A stretch of DNA of 64,000 nt from Sedimentibacter sp. Its GTDB lineage: Bacteria; Bacillota; Clostridia; Tissierellales; Sedimentibacteraceae. This document shows, one piece after another, positions 36,201-45,121 of the stretch; within the stretch, counting starts at the first letter, position 1, and each line of letters starts with the position of its first letter. The notes under the pieces were generated by a model. That model saw nothing but the letters and a program-made list of their open reading frames with translations, had not been told where the DNA came from and made no database searches. The translations under genes and the position numbers were made by a program. Location: contig JAHDLA010000007.1 in NCBI GenBank assembly GCA_018436705.1, forward strand, positions 186,001 to 250,000, written 5' to 3'.

Positions 36201-36839
36201 ATGTACAACACTTATAATAAATATCCCCGTGCAAATTATATGAATAGACCCTGCTATGGCTCAAACCCTATGTATGATTTAAGAAGGATGAATCATTACC
36301 AATATTTTTATCCAATGTACACTGAATACTATATGAAAAGATATCCAAATAATATATATCCTTCTGAAAAATATGTCTCCGGCACTGATTACAGAATGCA
36401 AGAAGCCAACGATTATACCATCGGTCTCATAGACTATGGACCCGAACCATTTGCTGTCAACATAAGAGATGCTGTTTTGCAAAATAATGACTACCGCACT
36501 TCCCTTTGGACAGGAGACCATCTCCAAATCACTTTAATGAGCATTGAACCCGGAGAAGATATAGGTTTGGAAATGCACCCGGACGTGGATCAGTTCATAA
36601 GAGTTGAACAGGGTGAGGGAATTATAAGAATGGGAAGCACCGGAGAGCTTGATGAATTTATAGCAGAAGTGTATGATGATTACATCTTTGTAATACCTGC
36701 GGGAAAATGGCACAATCTTATTAATACAGGATCTGCGCCTTTAAAAATTTACTCCATATATGCCCCGCCGAACCATCCGCACGGAACCGTGCACAAAACT
36801 AAATCCGAAGCTGAAGAAGCCGAAGAATATAATCATTAG
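36201..36839 (+). CDS. cupin domain protein
   Basis: A 212-residue protein with a Tyr/Asn-rich N-terminal tail of about 75 residues (MYNTYNKYPRANYMNRPCYG) and a single C-terminal cupin barrel: GLEMHPDVDQFIRVEQGEG carries the first metal motif and VIPAGKWHNLINTG the second. Stand-alone cupins with tyrosine-rich tails occur in spore-formers and can be coat-associated, but the function is unknown. AAAGGAAGG sets the ATG 17 codons inside the longest frame. Confidence 0.82.
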   Translation: MYNTYNKYPRANYMNRPCYGSNPMYDLRRMNHYQYFYPMYTEYYMKRYPNNIYPSEKYVSGTDYRMQEANDYTIGLIDYGPEPFAVNIRDAVLQNNDYRTSLWTGDHLQITLMSIEPGEDIGLEMHPDVDQFIRVEQGEGIIRMGSTGELDEFIAEVYDDYIFVIPAGKWHNLINTGSAPLKIYSIYAPPNHPHGTVHKTKSEAEEAEEYNH

Positions 36840-36945
36840 CAAGAAATTGAACCAATTAATTATTGACAAATGATAAATACAGTATTAATATTAATTGTTA
36901 ACATATGTCAAAAATTATATTAATATTATTAAAATGGAGGTTATT

Positions 36946-37308
36946 ATGAAAATCGCATTACCATCTAGACAAAATAAAATTGATTCTCATTTTGGACATT
37001 GTGAGTATTACACAGTTTATACTGTTGATAAAGATAAAAAACAAATATTATCCGAAGAAATTATAAATTCGCCTGCAGGATGCGGATGCAAATCAAATAT
37101 TGCGCAAGTTCTATCCGAAGAAGGCGTAAAAGTAATGCTTGCCGGAAATATGGGAGACGGTGCTGTAAATGTTTTACACAGTGCAGGTATTGAAGTCTTA
37201 AGAGGATGCTCCGGAGATGTTAAGAGCGTAGCAATGAGTTGGCTTGAAGGAAACCTTAACGACTCAGGAGAATCATGTCATGAACACGGACATGATTGCA
37301 GCCATTAA
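36946..37308 (+). CDS. NifX/NifB-type Fe-Mo cofactor-binding domain protein
   Basis: A 120-residue single-domain protein of the dinitrogenase iron-molybdenum cofactor biosynthesis family: MKIALPSRQNKIDSHFGHCE with the conserved 'xHFGxxxxF/Y' motif, then SPAGCGCKSN and LAGNMGDGAVNVL. The C-terminal tail is His/Cys-rich (ESCHEHGHDCSH). Members outside nif clusters bind Fe-S or metal clusters; the role is unknown. It is 15 kb from the nitrogenase-like operon, so a link is speculative. TGGAGG sets the ATG; a TTGACA promoter lies about 80 bases upstream. Confidence 0.88.
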   Translation: MKIALPSRQNKIDSHFGHCEYYTVYTVDKDKKQILSEEIINSPAGCGCKSNIAQVLSEEGVKVMLAGNMGDGAVNVLHSAGIEVLRGCSGDVKSVAMSWLEGNLNDSGESCHEHGHDCSH

Positions 37309-37338
37309 TATTATCGATATAAAATTTTATTCAAACAA

Positions 37339-37374
37339 AAACAGACAGCGTAAGTTTTTTTATGCTGTCTGTTT
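37339..37374 (+). terminator. terminator of the NifX-like gene
   Basis: AAACAGACAGC pairs with GCTGTCTGTTT. Confidence 0.8.
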
Positions 37375-37408
37375 ATTATGTTTAAAGTATACGAACGATT
37401 CAATACGA

Positions 37409-38287
37409 TCATTCCTTTGCATTAATATTGATAAATCTGCTCCCTCTCCCCCATACAGAAATCATAGGAAGTACTTTTACAAAGGCTTCTGGATCTGTTT
37501 CCTTTATAAATTTCTGTATTTTTACGGACTGGTTGGGTGAGCATACGGATTCTATCTGAATTTTTTCCTTTTTGGTGTATCCGCCCTTTGTATTATATAT
37601 TGTAATTCCCCTACCAATTTTAAACATGATGTAATCTTCTATTTCTTCATGTTTGCAGCTTATTATTTCAAGTTTGTAAAGTTTTGTTCCTAATCCTACA
37701 ATTACATAATCACATATTTTAGTAACGATAATTTGACTTATAACAGAATATAGTGCAATATTTCTTCCGAATACAAATCCGGATATAATAATTATAACTC
37801 CGTCAAGAACAAGCATAATATAGCTGACGCTGATGGAAGGAAATATTTTTCTATTCAAAATTCTAGAAATTGTATCGGTTCCCCCAAAGGAAAATCCTCG
37901 CCTTAATATCATCCCAACTCCTATTCCGTAAAAAATCGAAAAATATATTGTTGCAAGAAGCAGGTCATTTTCCACAAATTTGAATTCAATCGATTGCATC
38001 CCTAATAATATAGTGGGATATAGAATTGATACAGATGCTATTTTCATAACCTCTTTTTTGCCCATGAGCAAGAATGCCACAATAAGTATGAAAAATGTTA
38101 TAAAATAATAAATATAGGAGTAATTTATATTTATATATTTTTCCATAATTATTGACAGGCCCGTTATTCCGCTGGTAATAAGCCCGTTCGGTTTAAGTAT
38201 ATAATTAACGGAAAATGCTGTAACAAAACACCCTACAATTAAATAAATAATATTACCAAGCAGGTTCATAATAATATTTCTTTTCAT
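37409..38287 (-). CDS. YitT family membrane protein (DUF161/DUF2179)
   Basis: A 292-residue protein with five or six N-terminal membrane helices (GCFVTAFSVNYILKPNGLITSGITGLS is characteristic) and a C-terminal cytosolic DUF2179 domain (GRGITIYNTKGGYTKKEKIQI). Widely conserved in Firmicutes; the function is not established. GGGGGATGT precedes the ATG. Monocistronic. Confidence 0.9.
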   Translation of the reverse strand: MKRNIIMNLLGNIIYLIVGCFVTAFSVNYILKPNGLITSGITGLSIIMEKYININYSYIYYFITFFILIVAFLLMGKKEVMKIASVSILYPTILLGMQSIEFKFVENDLLLATIYFSIFYGIGVGMILRRGFSFGGTDTISRILNRKIFPSISVSYIMLVLDGVIIIISGFVFGRNIALYSVISQIIVTKICDYVIVGLGTKLYKLEIISCKHEEIEDYIMFKIGRGITIYNTKGGYTKKEKIQIESVCSPNQSVKIQKFIKETDPEAFVKVLPMISVWGRGSRFININAKE

Positions 38288-38467
38288 ACATCCCCCAAGC
38301 CATGTTTTGATAGCGATTACAATCGCAAGTAATTATACATCATTATCCTCTGTTCAACAACAGAAATATACTGCATAAGTAAAAAACTTTTAACACTTGC
38401 AATACCAATTGTATTAACAAGTAACATTGTGCAGATAAAACATATTATATAGCAGGGAGGGATGTAA

Positions 38468-39154
38468 ATGAAAAATAACTGCTTCATGGCAGACATCAGC
38501 ATGAAAAAATATGAACGCACATTCAGATATAACGATGTTGAAGTTCTGAAACTTACCATCAAGTACCCGGTTGTAAATATGATGTACAATCCTCACTCTG
38601 AGCTAGTTATCAATAATCAAATATCAACAGACGTCAGAGAATATATGCGTTATGCCGGATACCTGTATAAGCAGGCCGTCAATTTTTATCATGATTCTAA
38701 AAAAAATGATTTTCCGTTTCATACTTATGAAGCCTATATGGAATACACAGTTACGTATAATGAGAACTGCTTTCTAAGCATGTATTATGACAAGTACGAA
38801 TTTACGGGAGGCGCTCACGGAAACACTGTAAGAAGCTCGCATACCTGGGAACTATGCAGCGGTATGTTAATTGAGCTATGCAATTTATTCAGACCCGGCA
38901 CAGATTACAAATATTTTCTTACTGACAAAATTATAGCACAAGCCGAACAAAATTTAAGACAAAACCCCGGCATTTACTTTGGCGAATACGAAAGCCTAAT
39001 AGTCAAAAATTTCAATGAAAACAGTTTTTACCTGACACCAGAAGGACTGACATTATATTATCAGCAATATGACATAGCTCCATATTCAACGGGAATTGTT
39101 CAATTTACAATTCCATATTCAGAAATTCAATGGTACCCGAGATGTTCATTTTAA
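38468..39154 (+). CDS. DUF3298/DUF4163 domain protein without export signal
   Basis: A 228-residue protein built almost wholly of the PdaC/RsiV-type domain: YPVVNMMYNPHSELVINNQI (DUF4163), FTGGAHGNTVRSSHTWEL with the GGAHxN turn, and the DUF3298 end YQQYDIAPYSTGIVQFTIPY. Relatives are usually anchored or secreted (anti-sigma RsiV binds lysozyme). This one has no signal peptide or membrane helix. GGGAGGGATGTAA precedes the ATG. Confidence 0.85.
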   Translation: MKNNCFMADISMKKYERTFRYNDVEVLKLTIKYPVVNMMYNPHSELVINNQISTDVREYMRYAGYLYKQAVNFYHDSKKNDFPFHTYEAYMEYTVTYNENCFLSMYYDKYEFTGGAHGNTVRSSHTWELCSGMLIELCNLFRPGTDYKYFLTDKIIAQAEQNLRQNPGIYFGEYESLIVKNFNENSFYLTPEGLTLYYQQYDIAPYSTGIVQFTIPYSEIQWYPRCSF

Positions 39155-39165
39155 AGTTTAGATTA

Positions 39166-39192
39166 AAAAAACGGAGTCATGCTCCGTTTTTT
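39166..39192. terminator. bidirectional terminator
   Basis: AAAAACGGAG pairs with CTCCGTTTTT around a five-base loop. Confidence 0.85.
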
Positions 39193-39257
39193 ATATCGTC
39201 TATAAACACTTCATTATATAAATTAGAGGAAAAAATGTTTGACATGCTAGTCGGCAA

Positions 39258-40898
39258 TTATTCTGAGAGGCATTTAATAAAAGTTTTATTTCTGCCGGCT
39301 TCTTTTGCTCTGTACAGCTGCTTGTCAGATTCTTCAAGCAGTTTTTCAAAAGAATTAATGTCTGAGGCTCTTCCCAGCACTCCGCCAACACTTATAGTCG
39401 TTATTTTTATTTCATCGTCAAAAATATAGTGCATCCCCAGTTTTTCAACTTCTTCTCTAATTAAATTTCCTAACTCTAAGGCTTGTTCACAATTTAAGCC
39501 TTTTGCAAAATAAACAAATTCTTCTCCGCCGTATCTTCCAAATATCTCTTTTTTAGCTTCATTTATTTCATTAATGCACACGGCCACTTTCTTCAGGCAT
39601 TCATCGCCCTTCGAATGACCCCAGAAATCGTTATATCTCTTAAAATTATCTATATCAATCATAAACAATATCACTTCTTCGCTATTTTTCTTGCAGCTCT
39701 GCCACATGCTGCTGATATGTCTGCTTATCGCCCTTCTGTTCGGTATTCCCGAAAGCTCATCTTCATAAGCTTTTTTTTCTAATATTTCATTAGATTCTTT
39801 TGTTTTTTCTAGTTCAGCCCTTTGTTTTAATATTTCATTTTCAAGTCTTTTCTTTACATTCTCAAATTTGTCGTTATCCTTATAATGCCCAAGCTCTATT
39901 CTTAATATTTCGAGTTTATTGCCTAAATTAAGAGCACTGATTTCTTTTCCTATCCTATCATATTTTTTATAATATAAAAGAGCGGTCTTATAATTATTCT
40001 TCTTTTCATAAAGTTGAGAAATTAATTTATACACATCACACAACTTTTTCTTTGCCCCAAGACTTTCTGCATAATTCAACGCTTTATCGTAATAATACAA
40101 AGATTTATCTATATCCCTTTCAAGATTTAGTCCTGCAATACTTACCAGTACATCTACTGCGTAGTATTTATTGTCTAAATTATCTAATCTGCTCAAAGAG
40201 TATATAAAATACTCCTCAGCCATAATGTGGTTTCCAATATTAAAATAAACCTTACCCAGTTTATTTTCGACTTCTCCCAATGTAACCATATCATTTTTAT
40301 TTATGAGTATATCGTAACTTTTAGTAAAATACTTCAACGCATAATAATACTTTTCCTCTGCATAATATATCTCTCCTATGTTACTGTAAATCGAAGCGGT
40401 GTTTAAAATATATTCTTTTTCGGAAGTAACCTCCAAAGCTTCAAAGTAATATTCCAGCGCTTTATTATATATTCCTGATTCCCGGTATACTTCACCAATA
40501 TTATTTAAAACACAGCTGAATAAAAAATCATCCTTAATATTTGAGTAAAGTTCCTTTGTTCGTAAAAAATATTTTAAAGCATCCTCATACATTGAACTGT
40601 AAAAATAAGAAATACCGATTATGTTCAATGCTTTTGCCTGACCTGAAATATCTTCTTCCTCTTCAAATATTTCCAATGCCTTCAGCGAACATTCAAGCAT
40701 GTTATTTATTTCAGACTTTGCTCTGTATGCAAAAGCCATACTTGTTAAAGCATATCCTTCTTCAATTTTAAGGTTATGTTTTCTGGACATAGTATAAGCT
40801 TCAAGGCTTATTTCATATGATTTATCAGGATTAACTGCAGATAAGTACTTTGCTTCTTTTAATTTTTTATAAATTTCATCTGTTATTGTTTTCTTCAT
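39258..40898 (-). CDS. TPR-repeat diguanylate cyclase (GGDEF)
   Basis: A 546-residue soluble protein. About residues 10-330 are TPR-like helical repeats (ALNIIGISYFYSSMYEDALKYF; IGEVYRESGIYNKALEYYFE), followed by a coiled coil and a GGDEF domain. The active site is FGRYGGEEFVYFA (GGEEF) with DIDNFKRYNDFWGH upstream. It should make c-di-GMP from GTP; there is no clear RxxD inhibitory site just before GGEEF. The TPR part likely receives protein or peptide input. GGGGAC precedes the ATG. No effector gene is adjacent. Confidence 0.92.
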   Translation of the reverse strand: MKKTITDEIYKKLKEAKYLSAVNPDKSYEISLEAYTMSRKHNLKIEEGYALTSMAFAYRAKSEINNMLECSLKALEIFEEEEDISGQAKALNIIGISYFYSSMYEDALKYFLRTKELYSNIKDDFLFSCVLNNIGEVYRESGIYNKALEYYFEALEVTSEKEYILNTASIYSNIGEIYYAEEKYYYALKYFTKSYDILINKNDMVTLGEVENKLGKVYFNIGNHIMAEEYFIYSLSRLDNLDNKYYAVDVLVSIAGLNLERDIDKSLYYYDKALNYAESLGAKKKLCDVYKLISQLYEKKNNYKTALLYYKKYDRIGKEISALNLGNKLEILRIELGHYKDNDKFENVKKRLENEILKQRAELEKTKESNEILEKKAYEDELSGIPNRRAISRHISSMWQSCKKNSEEVILFMIDIDNFKRYNDFWGHSKGDECLKKVAVCINEINEAKKEIFGRYGGEEFVYFAKGLNCEQALELGNLIREEVEKLGMHYIFDDEIKITTISVGGVLGRASDINSFEKLLEESDKQLYRAKEAGRNKTFIKCLSE

Positions 40899-41130
40899 TT
40901 AAGTCCCCTAATGTTAAAAGTACTCTAAATATTATACTGTAAATCGTTCATATTTTCCATAAATTAATATAAAATACCATTTAATGCAATAATAAACATA
41001 TTTCATTACCTTTTGTAATTAAAATATTTTTCTCATGTGGTACAGTCATATTAATATTGGCGCTGGTTTCATGTTATTTAAATAAAAAAGAAATGCACCA
41101 TAAAACAATCATTGTACACTTCTTTTTATC

Positions 41131-41571
41131 TTACTTCTTTGGTTTTACCCTGATTTTTATAAGTGTCTCAATATCACTTAGCTGCTCAGCGCCCCTTACC
41201 TCTATCATAAGCCATCGACCGCCGGCAGAAAATGCAGCTTTATTATATAAATCAGCAACATAATCTGTAATCATTCCTGCCTCTATAGCTGCTTTCGCCT
41301 CATCGTCTTCTTTTACTCCTACTACAATCAGAGCAATAAAATAATCTTTCATAGGATAAAGCGTACATAGAGATTTTCCGCTCTTTTTATATTTTACATT
41401 CCATCCCGGCTGTAATGAACATTTGCTGTATGACATTTGGCAGCTTACCTTATATGTATCTTCAATAAATGAAATGAGTTCATTCCATATAGGTTTCGAT
41501 TTACCTATATAGCATTTTATATCTTCCATAGAAGGCATACTGCTTATATCGAATAATTTACTCCATTCCAT
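41131..41571 (-). CDS. DUF3788 family protein
   Basis: A 146-residue cytosolic protein: PIWNELISFIEDTYKVSCQM, CSLQPGWNVKYKKSGKSLCTLYP, and a YFIALIVVG strand are the family pattern, close to YdhG/DUF1801-type folds. Function unknown. It follows the B3/4 gene by 15 bases and is probably co-transcribed with it. Confidence 0.8.
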   Translation of the reverse strand: MEWSKLFDISSMPSMEDIKCYIGKSKPIWNELISFIEDTYKVSCQMSYSKCSLQPGWNVKYKKSGKSLCTLYPMKDYFIALIVVGVKEDDEAKAAIEAGMITDYVADLYNKAAFSAGGRWLMIEVRGAEQLSDIETLIKIRVKPKK

Positions 41572-41586
41572 AACAATTCCTCCATT

Positions 41587-42303
41587 CTAAATTTCTAATT
41601 CTTTGTTTGATATATCCATGTATGTAATCTGAGCAGTTCCACCCAAATACCTTGTCGTAAGCTCTGCAAGCGCCTCTGCCGCATGTCTCAAATCATCTTT
41701 TCTATCCGCATCAACCGATTCAATAATAAGAAATGCATTCCTAGTATCCTCGGTAAGCATTGTGCGTTGCCCGTCACGCCAGTTCCAGCACCTGCAAACA
41801 ACTCCTTCATCATCTTTATAAACAATTTCTCCGGGCAGGGCATTGCTGTATTCTTCATCTCCGAGAGCCTGAAAAAGCTCATCTCCGGTTGCCTTTGTCA
41901 AAAGCAAATCTCCCTTGAAAGTGTCAATGTCTTCTCCACCGCAGGGCAGTCCGTACTTCAGCGAAACAGAATTGTATATGTCTACAAGAGGATTAAGCGT
42001 ACCTACCTCTGTACCTTTTTCAACACGCTTAAGCAATGCTTCGATAGAGCAGCGCACTCCCTTCTTGGTTTTAAATTTTTGATATGCTTTCCTCCAAACG
42101 GAAACGGCTTTGTTTTCACTGAAAACCCCTTCTGTCAGATATTTCTTTGCCTCTTTATTGCTATTTTCCAGCATTTCTATAATATCAGGCCTAATATCCT
42201 CAGCAGCTTCTTCACCGTTGTTAATTCCTTTGGCCAGAACCACGGCAATTTCTACTTCAGGAAATACATCCCAAAATTCTTCTGTTATTATAAATTTACT
42301 CAT
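41587..42303 (-). CDS. B3/4 domain-containing protein (second copy)
   Basis: A 238-residue homologue of the protein at 5854-6558. The shared order is WRKAYQKFKTKKGVRCSIEALLKRV, GTLNPLVDIYNSVSLKYGLPCGGEDID and LPGEIVYKDDEGVVCRCWNWRDG. Related to the aminoacyl-editing B3/B4 fold of PheT; possible trans-editing of mischarged tRNA is only inference. GGGAG before the ATG sets the start six codons inside the longest frame. Confidence 0.82.
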   Translation of the reverse strand: MSKFIITEEFWDVFPEVEIAVVLAKGINNGEEAAEDIRPDIIEMLENSNKEAKKYLTEGVFSENKAVSVWRKAYQKFKTKKGVRCSIEALLKRVEKGTEVGTLNPLVDIYNSVSLKYGLPCGGEDIDTFKGDLLLTKATGDELFQALGDEEYSNALPGEIVYKDDEGVVCRCWNWRDGQRTMLTEDTRNAFLIIESVDADRKDDLRHAAEALAELTTRYLGGTAQITYMDISNKELEI

Positions 42304-42489
42304 TCGTGTTTCTCCCTTCACAATATAATTAACAATTTGTTATTACGTACTGCTTTATTAACATCTCCTTATTAATATACACTTAACAAGTTAATATGGC
42401 AACGATTTTATCATATATCTACAGAACTTACAAATTATATATTTATTGTAATAAAATATATCTTTTTTTAAATATTTTAAAAATTATTG

Positions 42490-42518
42490 TTGACAAATAC
42501 ACATCTGCTGATTATTAT
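42490..42518 (+). promoter_or_regulatory. ilvBN promoter
   Basis: TTGACA, a 17-base spacer and TATTAT place the transcript start near 42525, at the head of the T-box leader. The upstream stretch from 42304 is AT-rich with nothing else recognisable. Confidence 0.75.
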
Positions 42519-42544
42519 TAGTAATAATTAAATAATCGGCTATG

Positions 42545-42757
42545 AAAAAGAGAGTAGGTATATAAAACTTTTCAGAGAGCAGAACCCAGTGCTGTAAGTT
42601 CTGCAGGCAATATATATTGAAGGTAGCTTTTGAGCTTTTAACTTGAAACAGCAGTAGAGTTAAACGGATTCACCGTTACAGTATCAAGTGCCTATATGGA
42701 ATTAAGGTGGTATCGCGGGTTTTTTCGTCCTTTGTTATGAAAACGCCTGCTTTTTTT
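42545..42757 (+). ncRNA. T-box leader controlling ilvBN, specifier probably GUA (valine)
   Basis: tRNA-sensing attenuator. Stem I base AAAAG (42546-42550) pairs with CTTTT (42627-42631). The specifier-loop halves are AGTA (42553-42556) and GAA (42619-42621). By analogy with glyQS leaders (GAA, one base, codon, purine, stem), the codon is GTA at 42623-42625. The distal stem GCAGAAC/GTTCTGC (42579-42604) encloses the conserved GCTG-TAA loop. The T-box is TGGTATCGCG (42708-42717), a variant of TGGNACCGCG. The terminator stem is 42715-42726 with 42739-42750, then seven T. Uncharged tRNA-Val should allow ilvBN transcription. Confidence 0.9.
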
Positions 42758-42804
42758 ATACCTATATTTTTTATACCGAATTTATGATGAAAGGAAGTGT
42801 TTGC

Positions 42805-44457
42805 ATGAAAATTAAAGCAGCAGAAGCAATTATAAAATGTTTTGAAATAGAAAACACAGATGTTATTTTTGGATATCCGGGTGGCGCAGTCCTTCCCCTT
42901 TATGAATCCCTGAGAAATTCAAATATAAAACATGTGTTAGTACGCCAAGAGCAGTCTGCGGCTCACATGGCCAGCGGATATGGACGAGCTTTGAACAAAA
43001 CCGGCGTATGTATTGCAACATCAGGCCCTGGAGCAACTAATTTAATAACCGGCATAGCAACAGCGTACATGGATTCTATACCTCTTGTGGTTATTACAGG
43101 TCAGGTCAGTTCAAACAGCATAGGCAGAGACATGTTTCAGGAAGCTGATATAATAGGGGCAACTGAATCTTTTACAAAAAACAGCTACTTGGTGAAAGAT
43201 GCAAATGAGCTTCCCAGAGTTATAAAAGAAGCATTTTATATAGCATCAACAGGAAGAAAAGGTCCGGTACTCATTGATATTCCAAGAGACGTTCAGGAAA
43301 AAATAATAGATTTCAAATACCCTCAAGAGATAAATATACGTGGATATAAGCCCACTTTCATCGGTAATCCTAGGCAGGTCAAAAGAGCTGCAGATATGAT
43401 AAATAAATCTCATAAACCTGTAATATGCGTAGGTGGAGGAGTAAGGTCAGGAAACGCCATGGAAGAACTGGAATTATTCGTTGAAAAATGCAAAATACCT
43501 GTTGTTTGCTCCCTCATGGGAATCGATTCTTTCGATAATAGCAGTCCTTATTTTGCCGGACTCATAGGCTCACACGGATACCCTTTTGCAAACAAAATGA
43601 TAAATGAATCTGATCTGCTTATTGTTATCGGAGCGCGTTTTGCTGATCGCACTACTTTTATGATGGAAAAAAACAACCACAGGCAAAATATAATACATAT
43701 TGATATTGACCCTGCGGAAATAGGCAAAAATTTTGAAACACGGATTCCTGTAGTTGGAGATGCAAAAGAAACTCTTAACAGCCTCTTGGAATACAGCTAC
43801 AAATTAGATACCGCAGACTGGCTGAAAGATGTACAAACAAGGCGTAAGAAATATCTAAAAAAACTTTTTGATAAAAAAACATCTCTAAATCCGAAACTTC
43901 TTATAAACAAAATATCAAGTTTCATGGAAAACGGGAGCATATGGGTTGCAGATGTAGGTATTAACCAAATATGGGCCGCACACAGCTTTATTGCAGGCAA
44001 AAACAAAAAATTCCTAACTTCCGGAGGTTTGGGAACAATGGGATACAGCCTTCCATCTTCAATAGGCGCAAAGCTGGCAGTTCCAGGAGCAAAAGTTATA
44101 GCTTCAATGGGAGACGGCGGATTTCAAATGCTTATGAGCGATCTTGCAACTGCTAAAAAATATAATGCAGGCGTAAAATTTATTATATTCAACAACAATA
44201 AACTGGGAATGGTAAGAGAACTTCAAAAAAACGAGTATAATGAAAATTCTTATTTCGGAGTAGACATTGGCTTTAATCCAAATTTTTTGAAACTAGCGGA
44301 TGCTTATGGAATCAAAGGAATGAGAATAGCAGACGACAGCGATGCAGATCATGCAATACACGAGATGTTTAAAGATAATGAACCGTTTATTTTGGAATGT
44401 ATAGTAGATCCTGACATACCTTCAGTTCCGCACATGGGAGGCGAAAACTATGAATAA
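42805..44457 (+). CDS. ilvB: acetolactate synthase large subunit
   Basis: A 550-residue ThDP enzyme that condenses pyruvate to acetolactate, first common step of valine/leucine/isoleucine synthesis. The catalytic Glu lies in VRQEQSAAHMASGYGR, and the ThDP-Mg motif in MGDGGFQM...NNNKLGMV. GYPGGAVLPLYE and the FAD-domain block GARFADRTTF are also typical. The ATG is set by AAAGGAAGTG, seven codons inside the longest frame. It overlaps ilvN by eight bases and is governed by the T-box upstream. Confidence 0.95.
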   Translation: MKIKAAEAIIKCFEIENTDVIFGYPGGAVLPLYESLRNSNIKHVLVRQEQSAAHMASGYGRALNKTGVCIATSGPGATNLITGIATAYMDSIPLVVITGQVSSNSIGRDMFQEADIIGATESFTKNSYLVKDANELPRVIKEAFYIASTGRKGPVLIDIPRDVQEKIIDFKYPQEINIRGYKPTFIGNPRQVKRAADMINKSHKPVICVGGGVRSGNAMEELELFVEKCKIPVVCSLMGIDSFDNSSPYFAGLIGSHGYPFANKMINESDLLIVIGARFADRTTFMMEKNNHRQNIIHIDIDPAEIGKNFETRIPVVGDAKETLNSLLEYSYKLDTADWLKDVQTRRKKYLKKLFDKKTSLNPKLLINKISSFMENGSIWVADVGINQIWAAHSFIAGKNKKFLTSGGLGTMGYSLPSSIGAKLAVPGAKVIASMGDGGFQMLMSDLATAKKYNAGVKFIIFNNNKLGMVRELQKNEYNENSYFGVDIGFNPNFLKLADAYGIKGMRIADDSDADHAIHEMFKDNEPFILECIVDPDIPSVPHMGGENYE

Positions 44458-44929
44458 TGAAAAAGTTATTTTATCAATTCTCGTAGAAAACTACTCTGGA
44501 ACTCTCAGTAAAGTAGCCGGTCTTTTCACCAGAAGAGGCTACAATATTGACAGCCTGAACGTAGCTGAAACTCAGGATTCCGGCATTTCAAGAATTACAG
44601 TTGCCGTTACCGGCGACAGCTATATAATAGAGCAAATCACAAAACAACTTCATAAGCTCATAAATGTAATCAAAATTACCAATTTGTCAAAAGAGGATTC
44701 TGTACAAAGAGAGTTGATGATGGTAAAAGTTAATTCAGGGGCAAAGCGTGGAGAAATTATACAGATTGTTGATATATTCAGAGCCAGCATAATTGATGTG
44801 AGCAAAAAAGCAATGATTATATCAATATCCGGCGATGAGGAAAAGAACAATGCCTTCTTTGAACTGCTGAAGCCATATGGAATTATCGAAATGACAAGAA
44901 CTGGTCCTACAGCTATGGAAAGAGGATGA
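44450..44929 (+). CDS. ilvN: acetolactate synthase small (regulatory) subunit
   Basis: A 159-residue protein with an N-terminal ACT domain (LSILVENYSGTLSKVAGLFTRRGYNIDSLNVA) that binds valine for feedback inhibition, and the usual C-terminal domain (ELMMVKVNSGAKRGEIIQIV; LKPYGIIEMTRTGPTAMERG). The length is normal. Translation is probably coupled to ilvB through the eight-base overlap. No further ilv genes follow. Confidence 0.95.
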   Translation: MNNEKVILSILVENYSGTLSKVAGLFTRRGYNIDSLNVAETQDSGISRITVAVTGDSYIIEQITKQLHKLINVIKITNLSKEDSVQRELMMVKVNSGAKRGEIIQIVDIFRASIIDVSKKAMIISISGDEEKNNAFFELLKPYGIIEMTRTGPTAMERG

Positions 44930-44960
44930 ACTTAATTTTAAAATACTGCATGCAAAACAA

Positions 44961-44994
44961 GAGAAGAGATTATTATCCTAAGTTATCTCTTCTC
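44961..44994 (+). terminator. probable ilvBN terminator
   Basis: GAGAAGAGAT pairs with ATCTCTTCTC, a 10-bp stem, but the trailing T tract is weak. Confidence 0.55.
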
Positions 44995-45121
44995 CTTCAT
45001 ATATGCTTCGAAATATAGTTTTATTCTGGCTCAGTTTTTTAAATTAATATATCACCTTGCTTAATTTATAACCAAATAATTCAGCATTTTTAGATAGAAA
45101 ACAAATCATATCGGCTCCACA

